A stretch of 64,000 nt of DNA from Parasponia andersonii (GCA_002914805.1 JXTB01000233.1:186001-250000); one strand, 5' to 3'. Counted from the first letter of the stretch, positions 9,839-23,412 are shown. Numbers and translations: made by a program. The notes: generated from the letters alone by a model not told the origin.

Positions 9839-12800
9839 ATGGAGGAAGCCCTCGAGCTCGCGCGAGCCAAGGACACCAAGGAGCGAATGGCCGGCGTCGA
9901 GCGGCTCCACCAACTCCTCGAGGCCTCCAGGAAGAGCCTGAGTTCGTCGGAGGTCACCGCGCTCGTCGACTGTTGCTTGGATCTTCTCAAGGATAACAAC
10001 TTCAGGGTCTCTCAGGGTGCTCTTCAGGCTCTCGCCTCCGCCGCCGTGCTCTCCGGCGAGCACTTGAAGTTGCACTTCAATGCGCTTGTTCCCGCCGTTG
10101 TTGAGCGCTTGGGGGATGCGAAGCAGCCGGTTCGGGACGCAGCCCGGAGGCTCTTGCTCACTCTCATGGAGGTTTGTCTTAATTCGTCTCTCGCTATTGT
10201 TCTACTAAGTAGTGTGTTAGTGTTGCATGTCATTGAAATTCAATTAATTGCGTTTGAAAGAGGTGAAAGTAATACGATGAGAACTCGGAGATTGAAGAAT
10301 TTGATTTGAATTTTCTCTTTTGGTGTGTTTTAACGGTAAATTTTATATGCATTGAAGGGATATATGTTATATTTTATGCTGTTGTTATGTCAACTATATA
10401 TGGTCTCAATGTGATTGTCTATGTTCTAGGTGGATTGACATTGTTGATAATCTTGGTTTTTAGTTTCTTCAGTTTTGTTTTCCTCCCTTAATTTGGTAAT
10501 GGGTCGACACTTTTGTAGTCCTAGTGAACCTGTTTCTGTTCTGCAGGTTTCTTCTCCGACAATCATAGTTGAAAGAGCAGGGTCTTATGCCTGGACGCAT
10601 AGAAGTTGGAGAGTTCGAGAAGAATTTGCACGGACTGTGACATCAGCAATTGGTCTTTTTGCAGCTACCGAGCTCCCTCTTCAGCGTGCCATACTTCCTC
10701 CAGTATGTTCGCTGACTTTCATGGCGAAAAACGTTTTCATTTTTGGTAATTTTTTTGGTCTGGGCTCGTGAGAAGTAAACCAATCTTTTCTGTTCGGTTG
10801 TCAGATTTTGCAGATGTTGAATGATCCAAATCCTGGTGTTAGGGAAGCAGCTATATTATGTATTGAGGTAAGTGGTAGCTGGTGGTAAAGCTTTTTTATT
10901 CTCTATTTTGATAATAATAATAATAATTATCTTACGTTGGAGCTTGATTTATAGTCATGGCCACTTATTCTGAGAATGCAACTTTGTTATAATTTTTGTA
11001 TTACTGAAATAATCAAGGCCTGTATCTGAAGAATTGGTTGTAATTTGTAGGTTTCCTCTCTCTCTCTCTCTCTCAATTTAATTTTTTTGTTTTTAAATGA
11101 ATAAGGAACAAGGGCGATTACTGATATAAAAGGAAGGTTACCAAATTTGATAAGCAATTATCTTGAATTACGGCCAAATACTCCAATCTCTACACAAATC
11201 AGAAAACAAAAGATCTTTGCATTTTTTGGTATTAAAGATCCAAAAAGAACCCAGTGTTTAATCCTATCGCAAATCATATCTAAATCCCCTACTAAAACTT
11301 CAAAGATTCGATTGTCTCTCTAGAAACAATGATCAACATATGGTTTTAATAGCAACATTCCAGAGCTTCCTCCTGCTTCTACTCAAGTTATTCAACCCAA
11401 CAACATTCTGAAAAACATCCTGACATTCTTGAGGTGAAACCCAAAAACTCCAAATTCTTCGAGCAAACAGAGCTAAAGCAAAGGAATAGTGTACTTATAA
11501 GTCTCATTTGACCTTATTCTTTGGTTGTTGTAGTTAACCTTGATTCTTAAGAATTTTCTTTCCCCCAAATTGCCTCTTCTTTCAACAACTGTTCTTCAAA
11601 TGGGTTTGTAAGCTGAGTAAAAAATGAGGAGTAGGAAATTTTCACATGCGACCAGATGCATTTGTAAGACTCCATTAGCTTTTGTTTGAATTCAGAGCAG
11701 GAAAACCTGTCATAACTTCTTAATTAATGTTTGTGCTTGTTCATGAAGGTTTAATTTTGATTCATTGGGCATCTATGCAGACAATACCTAGCAAGTTCCA
11801 GTTTGTGTATGTTTTGTGGATTAGATTTAGTTGCCTATCATGTGGCATTTGGGTTGTTGAATTTCACCTTTGGAAGGACATAGAATCCGTGCCACTGGAA
11901 ACTGAGAGTAAAAAGAAATATAAGTAGTTATCCGGTATATGAACTTCTTACTCGATTTAATTGATGTTCCTTTTTCCAGGAGATGTATACACAAGCTGGG
12001 ACCCAATTCCGTGACGAACTACATCGCCACCATCTTCCCTCATCTATGGTATATATATATATATCTCATTTTGTATTGGGAAATAACCCATGCAATTTCC
12101 TTCTCTTTTTGATTTGAGATCCTGGATTTGGGTTGTTGCAAATGATGATACTTCTTTCTGCAACAACTCAGATAAAATTGTTATGTGCAGCACAAATTTT
12201 CACTCTTGGTTAGTAGGTTGGTTTGTCTAAATCTATAGCTCACTGTTAATATGAGATGATATTTAACTGCAGGTAAAAGACATTAATGCGAGGTTAGAGA
12301 GAATTGAACCTAAAGTTCATTCTCTAGATGGACTGGCAAGTAATTTTTCTACTGGAGAGATTAAAACTGTGAATCTCAACCCGAAGAAAAGTAGTCCAAA
12401 GGCAAAGAGTTCCACAAAAGAAACGTCACTTTTTGGAGGTCAGTATACTTTTATCACAAGTTATGAATGTTCAGATATTTTTAGCTTGAGATTACCTGTC
12501 TTGGTTTTTTGGGTAAATGAGAATCAAATATATGCCTGCTTAAATTCCACGATATGGTAGCACTGCTCTAGTGTGATTTATTAATATTATTATTCTATTA
12601 TTATATTATTGTTATTTTAAGTTGAGGAATCGAAGGGTTACTTGGTTATTGTAAGTTGATGAGACTGTAAGTTTACTGTACGCCCTCAGTTACATGGTGT
12701 CCATAATTTTGATATGACCTCTATTTTCTACTTTTCAAGCCTTTCCTTGGTTTTTTTCAATTCCTTTCTCCTGATGGTAGAAAGTTAAATTCCTCTTTGT

Positions 12801-15800
12801 TGCAAAATTTATGCTTTTGTGTAACGACTTAACATTTGTCATAGCACCCTTCCTAACCTGAATTACAATAGGGGCATTGTGGTTGACCCCGTTCAAGATT
12901 CCAATTTAGCTAGTCTGAACCAATTTCTGGTTTGGTTGGAGAATCTTGGGCCAAATTCGGCTTGAAAAGGCTTGGGAAAGCCTGGATGTGTAAACTCTGA
13001 ACCACCATAACCCAACTTGCGGGCAATACGTGAGTTTTACATATTTATTTGTATGTACTAACAGAGTTTTGTTTCACTTTACAAAATTCTACTGTTTGAG
13101 AGCTGACCTATGAAGCATGTTGTTGTTACTGTAAATAAAATGCTTTCTTCAGTAATTTTATGTGAAACCACATTTTCATATGTGATTTGTAAGTGCAGTT
13201 CTTTATAAAGTGTCGTTAACCATACTTGAAATATTCTTTGTTTTCCTATAGAATTTTCACTTTTATAGTTTGCAACATTGATGCTCATTCAATTGCTCGC
13301 TGCTTTGTTTCAGGAGAAGATGTCACCGAGAAACCCGTAGAACCTATTAAAGTTTATTCGGAGAAGGAACTGACAAGGGAGATGGAGAAGGTTGCTTCTA
13401 CCCTTGTGCCAGAAAAAGATTGGTCTATTCGTATTGCTGCAATGCAAAGAGTTGAAGGCCTTGTTTATGGAGGTTTGTGATCCCTCCTTTCTTCTTTATA
13501 CTTGCCGACTGGCTCAAACTGTTGGTTGGGGGGGGGGGGGTGGTTCAGATTGGAAAAATACTTTGTTTGGTGGTGTTTTGATTTGTGCTGTTTGTATTTT
13601 ATATTTTATGATTCTTGTCCTTGTGGAGACATCATCCTCTTCCCTTATTTGTACTTCAGCTTTTGATCTTTAATAAAAGTTTTGTTTCTTATCAAAACAA
13701 AAATTAAGTGTTCTTTTTTGCATTGTTTTTTGTTTCTTTTTGCTGAAATTACTTATTGTTAGTTTGATTTATATTATCTGTATCATGTAAAATAGTTATT
13801 TTGAAATGTTATATGTGGTATAATGTTTAACAGTTCATGTCTGTTTCAGATTTCTTGAATACCATCACTATGTTTCTTGAAATGTATCATTTCTACTTTC
13901 TATATCTAAGCTTCTTAGCGTATTATCTTTGGCGTATGTTATTTATTATTGAGATTTTATTCACTTCATTATTGAACTTAATGTCATCTTGGACATTTGG
14001 TTAGAAATCTAGATCCTGCTAACTGCCAATTAATTTGTTACATCTGTGTGTGTTTTAAAGCATGCCAACTACAGAAAAAAAGGTATTGCTCTCATATTTC
14101 TTTGGTTTTGTCTGTTATCATTTGTTTGGCTCTTATTCCACCTGTAAAACTTCTCTCTCCGTCCCTGAAAGGGGAAATGGATTTTTTCCCCCTTTCAGCA
14201 TATAGTATTTGTAAATAGCATGGAGCTTGAAAGAGTTTTCTCTCGTTTATTTATGCTTTTATATAATCATTTGTCATTAGGTGGTGTTGACTATCCGTCT
14301 TTTCGTGGACTATTGAAGCAACTTGTTGGCCCTCTGAGCACACAGTTATCTGATCGAAGGTCTAGCATAGTGAAGCAGGTCAGCTAAACTGTCTTTTGTT
14401 TTCAGGACACTGTTTATTGGTTTCTTCCTGTGCCTCCAGCCGAATTGGAGATGGCTCCTGAATTGTTCCCATTATTCTTTATCAAGCTTTTACTGACAGA
14501 ATGCAGATGCCTTTTTTTTTTTAAAGAGAAAAAAAATTTCCTGGAGGGAACTAGGGGGAAGAATACAGATGTCTTTTTATATCTACTTTCGTTCTCTTAA
14601 ATAATAAATATAATAATTTACTGCAATTTATGGCAGTTTTCAGCATAAATTTTTCCTTATCTCATTCCACGGATGGTTGTAGCTTCCTTCCTACACTTGC
14701 TAAAGCAAATACCAAATGGCAGGGCATACTGGGACTTGGTTGTTTCTTTGTAATTTTTTTGGGTCAGTTGTAAGGGAATGTAGTGTGGAAACGTAATAGA
14801 CAGTGATTAGTGATTCCAAAGCAATGTACTATGTCCATCCCTTCTTTTAGTTTGTGTCTGTTCTTCTAGTTTCAAGTTAAAGCAGAAATATTTTTTTAAT
14901 TATCATTTTCTTATACATTCCTAGGCTTGCCATCTGTTATGCTTTTTGTCGAAGGAGCTCTTGGGAGATTTTGAGGCTTGTGCAGAAATGTTTATTCCAG
15001 TAAGTTTGATGTCTTCTTGCTGACTCTGGCAGTTTCTTACATGCTTGAAAGATTTTATTGATTTCATGATATGGTAATCAGGTCCTTTTCAAGCTGGTTG
15101 TGATTACTGTACTTGTAATTGCAGAGTCTGCAGATAACTGCATAAAAACGGTAATATAAAATTCTCATCTCTGTGTCTATATGTCCTATTCTCTGCATTT
15201 TTTTATTTTTTGCAATATGCTTCTTGCCATCTTATTCTTCTTGATTTACAGATGTTGCGTAACTGCAAAGTGGCACGTGTGCTTCCTCGTATAGCAGATT
15301 CTGCAAAGAATGACCGTAGTGCAATTCTCCGTGCAAGGTATAAATTTGAACGGCCTTATTCGTATGATTTGCTTGTATTGTTTTATTCACGATTATATCT
15401 TCTTTTGCATAGGTGTTGTGAATATGCACTATTGGTATTAGAACATTGGCCCGATGCACCTGAAATACAGCGGTCAGCTGATCTTTATGAAGATCTTATA
15501 AGATGTTGTGTTGCAGATGCAATGAGTGAGGTATATTTTTTATTGTATTCTTGTAATTTGTCAGAGATTTATTTTGCATGCTTGTTAGGTTTGTTACATT
15601 TGTTTAGGGCTATGTATACTTTGCATGCATATTAGGTTTGCTATTTACGTTTAGGGCTATCTTTATTTAGGTTTTATTTCTACTTTTCTCAACAGATAGA
15701 TACTTTATGTTCATTTATGATTCTTAAGATTTTCTTACCATTAAAAAAGTGGGTTTTTGTGAAACTTGACAGGTACGCTCAACTGCTAGAATGTGCTACA

Positions 15801-18800
15801 GATTGTTTTCAAAGACCTGGCCAGAACGTTCACGGCGCTTGTTTTCATCTTTTGATCCTGTCATTCAAAGGGTATTTGCATGACCTGTTCTTATGGGTGA
15901 TTCTATATTTTGAACATATGTTTATTCTTTAAAGTGATAAATTTTGTCCAGTTAATCAATGAAGAGGATGGGGGTATACATAGGCGACATGCTTCTCCTT
16001 CTGTTCGTGATAGAGGTGCATTGACATCATTCAATCAGTCATCTGCTCCTTCAAATTTACCTGGATATGCAACTTCTGCGATTGTTGCAATGGACAGAAG
16101 TTCAAGTTTATCCTCGGGCACATCTCTCTCATCTGGGCTACTTCTGTCACAAGCAAAGTCACTTGGCAAAGGTAATGAGCGCAGTTTGGAAAGTGTGTTG
16201 CACTCAAGCAAACAGAAGGTCACTGCTATTGAAAGCATGCTTAGAGGTTTGGATTTGTCCGATAAGCATAATTCTTCAACGCTCCGATCATCTAGTCTGG
16301 ATCTAGGTACCTTATTGACTTTGACTACATAGTATTTCTATTTCATCTCGATGTAATTGTAATTTAGCTAAATGCAGGCATGCGATGACGTTATCATGTT
16401 AAGTTGGATTTGGTAAAATTTGGTTAATCTGTGATCGGCTAAATTTCATTTTTTTTTGCTCCTAGTGCAGGAGTTGAACCTCCATCAGCTCGTGATCCAC
16501 CATTCCCTGCTGCTCTCCCAGCTTCTAATAATCTTTCAAACTCTTTAATGACAGATTCAACCTCCTTTACTGCCAATAAAAGTAGCAGCCGCAATGGTGG
16601 ATTGGTTTTGTCTGATATTATCACTCAAATTCAAGCTTCCAAAGATTCTGGTAAATTGGCATATCGAAGTAATACCTCAGGTGAAGCATTGCCGGGATTT
16701 TCATCATATACAGCAAAGAGGGCTTCTGAGAGACATCAAGATAGGGGTTCTGTTGAAGAGCACAATGACTTTAGGGATACTAGAAGACAGATGAACCCTC
16801 AAAATGATAGGCAGTATTTGGACACACCTTACAAAGAAGGAAACTTTAGAGATTCACATAACAGTAATGTTCCTAATTTCCAGAGGCCACTCCTGAGAAA
16901 GCACGTAGCTGGTCGGATGTCTGCTGGCAGGCGGAGAAGTTTTGATGATAGCCAGTTGTCACTTGGGGACATGTCAAATTATGTAGAGGGTCCGGCATCT
17001 CTTAGTGATGCCCTAAGTGAGGGACTGAGTTCATCTTCTGACTGGTGTGCTAGGGTTGCTGCATTCAATTATCTCCGGTCTTTGCTGCAGCAAGGCCCAA
17101 GGGGGATTCAAGAAGTAGTCCAAAATTTTGAGAAGGTAATGAAGTTGTTTTTCCAACATCTGGATGATCCCCACCATAAAGTTGCACAGGCAGCTCTTTC
17201 AACTCTTGCAGATATTATTCCATCTTGCCGTAAGCCCTTTGAGAGTTACATGGAAAGGATTCTCCCCCATGTTTTCTCACGATTAATTGATCCAAAGGAA
17301 TTAGTTAGGCAACCTTGCTCAACAACTTTGGATATTGTAAGCAAAACATATGGTATAGATTCTCTCTTGCCTGCATTGCTTCGCTCATTAGATGAACAGC
17401 GATCGCCAAAGGCCAAACTTGCCGTTATTGAGTTTGCTATTGGTTCCTTTAACAAGCACGCAGTTAATTCTGAAGGCTATGTCAACAGTGGCATTTTGAA
17501 ATTATGGCTTTCCAAGTTGACTCCGTTGATCCATGATAAAAATACTAAACTCAAGGAGGCCGCTATAACATGCTTTATATCTGTTTACTCCCACTTTGAT
17601 TCAACGGCTGTCTTGAATTTCATTCTTAGCTTATCAGTTGAAGAACAAAATTCTTTAAGACGAGCTCTGAAACAGTACACTCCTCGCATAGAAGTGGACT
17701 TAATGAACTTTTTGCAGAACAAGAAAGAGCGCCAGCGGCCCAAGTCCTCTTATGACCCATCAGATGTTGTTGGAACATCTTCTGAAGAAGGATATGTTAG
17801 TATATCAAAGAAGAGTAATTTCTTTGGGAGATATTCTGCTGGTTCTGTTGATGGTGATAATGGCAGGAAGTGGAGCTCTACCCAAGAATCAGCCTTGGTA
17901 ACAAGCAGCTTTGGCCAGGCAGCTTCTGATGAATTAGAGGAAAACTTGTATCAGAATTTTGATACAGGTTCTAACACTGATCTTAATTTGAAAACCAAGG
18001 ATTTAACATACAGTACTAATTCTATTGGCCAGAACCTGGGCTCCAGGACCAGTTTGTTGGAAAGTGTTGATAGTGGTGTAAATTTAGAGGGTTCTTTAAC
18101 TCCTCGACTGGATGCTCATGATCTGATAGGCTTGGATCAAACGGGGCTTGCTGAAAGCATTGGGCATGATAATGAAGCTCCCGAGTTGGACATCAGTAAT
18201 CTTAAACTTAAAGCAATGAAGGTTAACTCAATGCCAGAATTTGGTCCCAGCATTCCCCAGATTCTTTACCTGGTGAGTACTGTGACACAAGATATTCCCT
18301 TTTTTTTTGTTTTGTTTTGTTTTGTTTGTTAGTTTGTTTAGCAGTTATGATTTTGTTCCTCACAAAACTGTGATAGAATATTTTTATTTCTGAATGTTGA
18401 ATTATTGTAACCAGGATATATTATTAAGACACTACTGGTTCTTTACTTCGTTAAACAGTCTATATGGGTCAGACGAATATGGTGATAGGCTGTCACTAGT
18501 ATGAAGTGTACATCTTATTTATATATTTTTTAATTATATTTTCCTGTGTCCATAGATTTCCAATGGATCTGAGGAAAACCCTAGTGCAAGTAAGCGTGGT
18601 GCACTTCAGCAGTTAATTGAAGCTTCCATGGCTAATGATCACTCTATTTGGACTAAGGTTTGTTCAATTTGACGTGTGGCTCTTCCATAAAGTTATATTA
18701 GGATGATTCCATATATGCACTCTTTATGTCGTGAAATCGTTGGAAATTTGGCTTGAGATATTTTTGCAGGTTATTTTAGCACCTTCCGTTTATTTTTGTA

Positions 18801-20758
18801 ATTCAATGTCTGGGAGACGTATTTATTGTTTCTGTAGTTCGTTCCTTTAAATATTAAATAAATGATTGTTTTCTGTTATACAAGTAATCACTTGAATCTA
18901 TTGATTATTGCATATTGCTTGTAATTCTTTGGAATTTGACATTTTTGTCAGTGTTTGTTGAACTTATATCTTGCTGTAATATTTTGTTTACAAACTGAAT
19001 ATAATATAAAGTGCTGTTTATTTATAGTTTCATGTTATCTTTGCAGTACTTTAATCAGATTTTGACAGTGGTCCTTGAGGTTTTGGATGATTCTGATTCA
19101 TCAATTCGTGAACTTTCCCTTTCACTGATTACTGAAATGCTTAAAAACCAGGTTCGTGTTGCTTGCTGTAGTGGACAGATTATGTTGTTGTTGTGTTAAT
19201 ACATACAAGTGCACATAGACCATTGTACATTGCTACTTGCCTTTTTCTTCTTATGGAGTGTTTAATTTTATTTGCTAAAACTTTCTCTACCATGATTCTA
19301 GAAAGATGCCATGGAAGACTCGGTGGAGATTGTAATCGAGAAACTGCTTCATGTTACAAAGGATGCAATTCCTAAGGTAATTACGTCTCTGTTGATTAAT
19401 TTGATCTATTTTATTGTTCTGTATTCAAAACTAATCTGTCTTTTTATTCAGGTGTCAAATGAAGCAGAGCACTGCTTGACTGTTGTCTTGTCTCAGTATG
19501 ATCCATTCAGATGTTTAAGCGTATGTAGTTCCAAAATTTTCTGTTCCATTCCCCACCTCTTGAGATAGAAAGATAGAAGAAATAAGAGAAAAAGAACAAT
19601 AAGAGTAATTTACTTTTTCTATATGCTGTCATGTTTTATTTATTTGGCTTATTTATTGATGGTGCAGGTGATTGTTCCTTTACTGGTAACTGAAGACGAG
19701 AAAACTCTTGTTACTTGCATAAATTGTTTGACAAAGGTACTCCTTTAAGATCTGTAACATCAACCTTGTCGTCAGTTACTATTAACCATTCACGTTTTTA
19801 ATTCTTAGGAGATTATCAGAAGGGAATGTGTTTTAACATTTTATCCTAACCTTTAGTTTTACTAGATGAAATAATGGCCCGTTTTCCCTGCAACAATATG
19901 ATAGGAACATTTAGATTTTAGACGGACTATCTCTTTCATTAATATTTATCCTGTTAACCCTATTTTTGCTTGTCAGCTTGTGGGTCGGCTATCGCAGGAG
20001 GAATTGATGACTCAGTTATCATCATTTTTGCCTGCTCTCTTTGAAGCTTTTGGAAACCAGAGTGCTGATGTTCGTAAGGTAAATGGGTTATGATTTCTTT
20101 GTTTATCAGTTGTTTCTTTCTAGAACTATATTTGTGCTAATAATCATGTTGTAAGAAACATCTCAGCAATACAGTCAAATATCTGCCTCTACTTTGATTA
20201 CGTACAAATCCCTTTTGTTTTCTTATCGGAGTTCTGTTTGCTCATATATACATATACATGTATATATATATATATATATGGGCACCAATTCAGTAGGTTT
20301 TTTTTTTTTATTTATGCATAAGTATCAATTTAGCCAATGAAAATTTAGCAGGTACATTTTTTTATAATAAAAAGTATGAGAGAAAGATTTCATGCACTTC
20401 ATTATAGCCGTTGGATCACCATTAGATGGTGATCCAATGGCTTTAAAAAAAAATACCTACCCATAGGTAAAAAAAAAAATACCTATTGGATTGGCAACCT
20501 ATATATATATATATATATGTATATATATCACACATGAACTGTCTGATTTTTTATTTTATAAATAATTTTCCATTTGGTTTACGTTGGGTGGTACAGACGG
20601 TTGTTTTCTGTCTTGTGGATATATATATCATGCTTGGGAAAGCATTCTTGCCGTACTTGGAGGGTCTAAACAGCACACAGTTGAGGTTGGTGACTATTTA
20701 TGCTAATCGAATCTCACAGGCTAGAACAGGCACTCCGATAAACGCTAACCATGCGTAG
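9839..20758 (+). CDS. CLASP: CLIP-associated protein CLASP (microtubule-associated)
   Basis: The product is the single-type plant CLASP, a HEAT/TOG-repeat protein that stabilises cortical microtubules and their plus ends. Joined exons give 1443 residues, close to Arabidopsis CLASP (about 1440 from memory). Exons: 9839-10171, 10547-10702, 10805-10867, 11980-12048, 12273-12438, 13314-13472, 14281-14378, 14925-14999, 15082-15150, 15252-15337, 15413-15530, 15773-15871, 15952-16306, 16471-18272, 18556-18657, 19047-19151, 19302-19376, 19452-19520, 19668-19736, 19977-20078, 20597-20758. All introns are GT-AG and the frame closes. The start MEEALELARAKDTKERMAG matches the family. TOG1 covers about residues 1-225 and TOG2 about 270-500. 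A Ser/Arg-rich linker with MSAGRRRSFDDSQ precedes TOG3 (about 790-1025), and a helical C-terminal region (about 1217-1443) ends near FLPYLEGLNSTQLRLVTIYA. No break is visible. Confidence 0.96.
11085..11470 (-). pseudogene. Antisense LINE 3' fragment in CLASP intron 3
   Basis: On the minus strand, 11465 to about 11225 reads ARRIWSFWVSPQECQDVFQN, then RRKLWNVAIKTIC-stop-SLFLERDNRIFE and CDRIKHWVLF. The LWN...W..ERDNRIF pattern is the tail of plant L1-type LINE polyproteins, just after the zf-RVT domain. A T-rich run near 11075-11095 (plus strand) is where the poly(A) tail of a minus-strand insertion would be. The copy is 5'-truncated and has an in-frame TGA in place of the usual tryptophan. It lies in a ~1.1-kb intron and does not touch splice sites. 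Confidence 0.75.
20260..20512. mobile_element. MITE-like foldback in CLASP intron 20
   Basis: The ends GGCACCAATTCAGTAGGTTT and, inverted, ATACCTATTGGATTGGCAACC are imperfect inverted complements. The centre holds a near-perfect hairpin, CCGTTGGATCACCA-TTAGA-TGGTGATCCAATGG (20410-20444). TA repeats on both sides suggest insertion into a TA microsatellite. It lies about 90 bp before the last CLASP exon. No coding capacity. Confidence 0.6.
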
Positions 20759-22260
20759 GTGGTTTATTTGGGGACAAAATTGTGGGCTTGAGGTTTTGGT
20801 CTCTTGTGTATTTTTGTATATCGTGTGAATGCATTTTGAAAGTGGGTTTGTCTTTTAACTATTCTTTCCAATATTTTTGTAATTCTTTACTTTTTATTTC
20901 CCCTGGTCTGTTTGCTCTGAGGCAGAGTGTTTTCGTTGGGAAACAATATTTGTTTGTTGTAATCTACATTTGCACAACACTACTATTTATAAGATGGAAG
21001 AAAGGAGGTTTTGGAATGTCCTTTTCATATGAGGATAATATATTTTGCTCCTTTGCATAACGATTATTGTGTTGATAAAAAATTCTAATTGTTTGCCTAA
21101 TTTTGATCACCAATGTCACAGTGGACAAGTTAATTTTTAATTAATTCAGCGCAAGATATGTGTATATAACTAGTTTGAATGGCTTTGACCACTTGCTATA
21201 TCAGTTTATGAATCTTTTCATGGTCAACTGTAGCTGTGCGATAATTTATTTCTTTTATTTCCAAATTCTCTTGCTGAGCAGCCTTTGCGAGTGTGTTGTT
21301 ATGTTGAATATTTGCTATTCTCTAATTCCTTTATCTTTTGCCGATGCATTTTTGGGACTAAAATTCTATTCTAGGTGTCAGATATTTATAAATATAATTC
21401 TACTTGGTTTTAGCTCTTCTATTTCCAGACTGGACGCCTGAATCAATGAATTTGGTTCGTTTTCCTTTCGATAACGAAATGCTTCTTGGGATTCTTCTCT
21501 TCGACTATTTTGAAATTGACGAAAGAGTTGTGCATTGTAAATTGAGATTTAGGCGTATTGTCCTTTTACTCTTATATTCGAAAATGAACCGACTTGCTCA
21601 TTCAGTTGGCTTTGGCCCTTATTTTTCAATGTGAATTTTAATGACAAAAATACAGTAATGCTCTCGCTAGGCCAAAAAACATGTGAACTTTAATGGCAAA
21701 AATATAGTAATGCTCTTGCTATCACTTATTACAAAGGCAAATAAAAATAACTCAGATATCCATTATTTATTACCAAGGTTTGATGGCAAAAACAAAGGAA
21801 AAGAAAAATAATTTAAATTCTTGTTATTACTAACGTTTGAACTCTTGATTTTTCTAAATTCACAAACACATCTTCCAAATCCTATAGACCAACTAATCAG
21901 TTCTCTCAAATCCTATAGACCAACTGAATCAGTTTTAGTTGGCTGTGTTTGTTTGAGTTTATCATTTGTTTGGTTTCTGGAAGATCTAGTTGAATACAGA
22001 ATTTCCTCTTTTTACTTCTCAAAAAAGAGAACCTAGGTAGGCTTAGCACATCCAAGTTAATTGGAAATATTTTATGGTAAAGTCTTAATTGTGTATCTTA
22101 GTGAACTGTTAGTTATTAGACTTGTATATTATTTTAATCTAGTATCATTATGATATAATAAGAAGTTTTTTAATGCTAGTATGTAACTCTTGACTCCAAA
22201 GAGGAGGGTCCTGAAAAACATTTCGATTTATCTTCTTTTTATATCTTAGGAGCTATAGGA
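20759..22260. other. CLASP 3' flank, no further gene
   Basis: Begins with the CLASP 3' UTR, which is T-rich. Small tandem duplications occur at 21631-21722 (about 52-bp period, TTTAATGRCAAAAATAYAGT units) and 21876-21935 (31-bp period, CAAATCCTATAGACCAACT units). No ORF resembles a protein. Confidence 0.5.
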
Positions 22261-22264
22261 TGTG

Positions 22265-22500
22265 TATCATTATAGGACTAATTTAAGTAATTACACATTA
22301 CCTCAAAAAGAAGATGAATAGCAAGATCAAAGCCAAACTGGTAGTATCATTATAGGACTAATTTTTTCTTTTTTGAGGTAAGGTGTAATTACTTAAATCA
22401 CCCAACTATTTGCACTTCTCGTTGACAAGACAATATGCTAACAGCCTAACAGCTAGTGAAAATTAACCTACCAGTTTGGCTTTGATATTGCTATTCATCT
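22265..22500. repeat. Nested direct and inverted repeats (R-A-B-R-A'-B')
   Basis: Two direct copies of TATCATTATAGGACTAATTT (22265-22284, 22345-22364) frame a composite. Segment A (22281-22310, TTAAGTAATTACACATTACC) is inverted at 22368-22398 with one or two changes. Segment B (22312-22344, AGATCAAAGCCAAACTGGTA) is inverted at 22468-22500. Both inverted pairs have about 30 bp of near-perfect complementarity, so a transcript could fold in two alternative ways. No coding potential. It could be a rearranged MITE; the family is not recognised. Confidence 0.7.
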
Positions 22501-23382
22501 AAACTCCGAAATCCATAGTGCCTGAACTTCATGTCTTACAACCATGTTGGATTTAGGGCCCGCTTGATTAAAGACACGCTACTTCATTACTTCTCTGTGC
22601 CTCTAACCATGGAAACTGAGCTAGAGTAAGGTTACTAATATTATGTCATATACTAAATACTGGCCGGGTTTGGAAAACCTTTCGTGCTATTAATGAGTTG
22701 CATTATGTGGAACAATAACGAAAGCTTTCCTTTTAAAGATTGCAGAGCAAAGTACTTTTTGAACGTTTATCTTATTAAGTTAGTAAACTTATGTTTATCT
22801 CATACACTGCTATAGATTAATCCTTGATTCTTTTGTCTCATCAGTCATTGTATTCTCGTGCATTGCTTTCATGTTCTTATATAGCTTTCGTGTCCATGTC
22901 TTGGTGCAAGAAATCTAATAAACCATATGACCTTTCAAGTATGGCTAGATTAAAGAATTCTTATTACTTCCTCGGACAAAAATTCCTAACTAGTCAGCTA
23001 CGTATGGTGTGAATATGTGACAACTTTACGACAATTAGTAAAAGTGGAACACAACTGATGTTCATTTGTAAAGCAAGAGAAATTTGATAGACTGGGAAGA
23101 ATGAACAGATTTTCTAATTTCTACAATACATCATTAAGTTGGTAAAAATGAGAATATGCAAGCACTATAGTTTGCTAGACTGTGGCATCTTTATGGAACG
23201 GTGACGAATAGTAATTAGTCTAAGAAAGATGGAAATCAACAAAAATGGTGAAGCAATTCAAAACACTATGTGCAAACAGATGAAGTGAATTTACCAGTTA
23301 CATCTTTTAGTCCAGAAACGGCAATTTTTTTTCTTCGAAGTTTTCCCTAAGCGACGCATATTGCTAGTAAAAATTTAAAGAA
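22501..23382. other. Intergenic, upstream of the first response regulator
   Basis: AT-rich, with no ORF, RNA gene or repeat I can support. Confidence 0.4.
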
Positions 23383-23412
23383 GCACGTCACTCACGTGAT
23401 CGATCACACGTG
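23383..23412 (+). promoter_or_regulatory. Twin G-box / ABRE-like sites before response regulator 1
   Basis: Two perfect CACGTG cores at 23393-23398 and 23407-23412 are spaced 14 bp start to start, and a half-match GCACGTCA lies just before. The second is in the context ACACGTGTC, a strong ABRE type bound by plant bZIP factors. They lie about 205-225 bp upstream of a TATA box. Paired ABREs usually act together in ABA or seed expression; that use here is inferred. Confidence 0.6.

Noticed and set aside
21160..21634. Hydrophobic short frames 3' of CLASP
   Set aside because: T-rich DNA gives Phe/Leu-rich frames by chance; no start context, no family, no splice signals.
23384..23412. Possible microRNA hairpin from the CACGTGATCGATCACACGTG palindrome
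   Set aside because: The arm is only about 8-10 bp, and the position and motif fit a promoter G-box pair much better.
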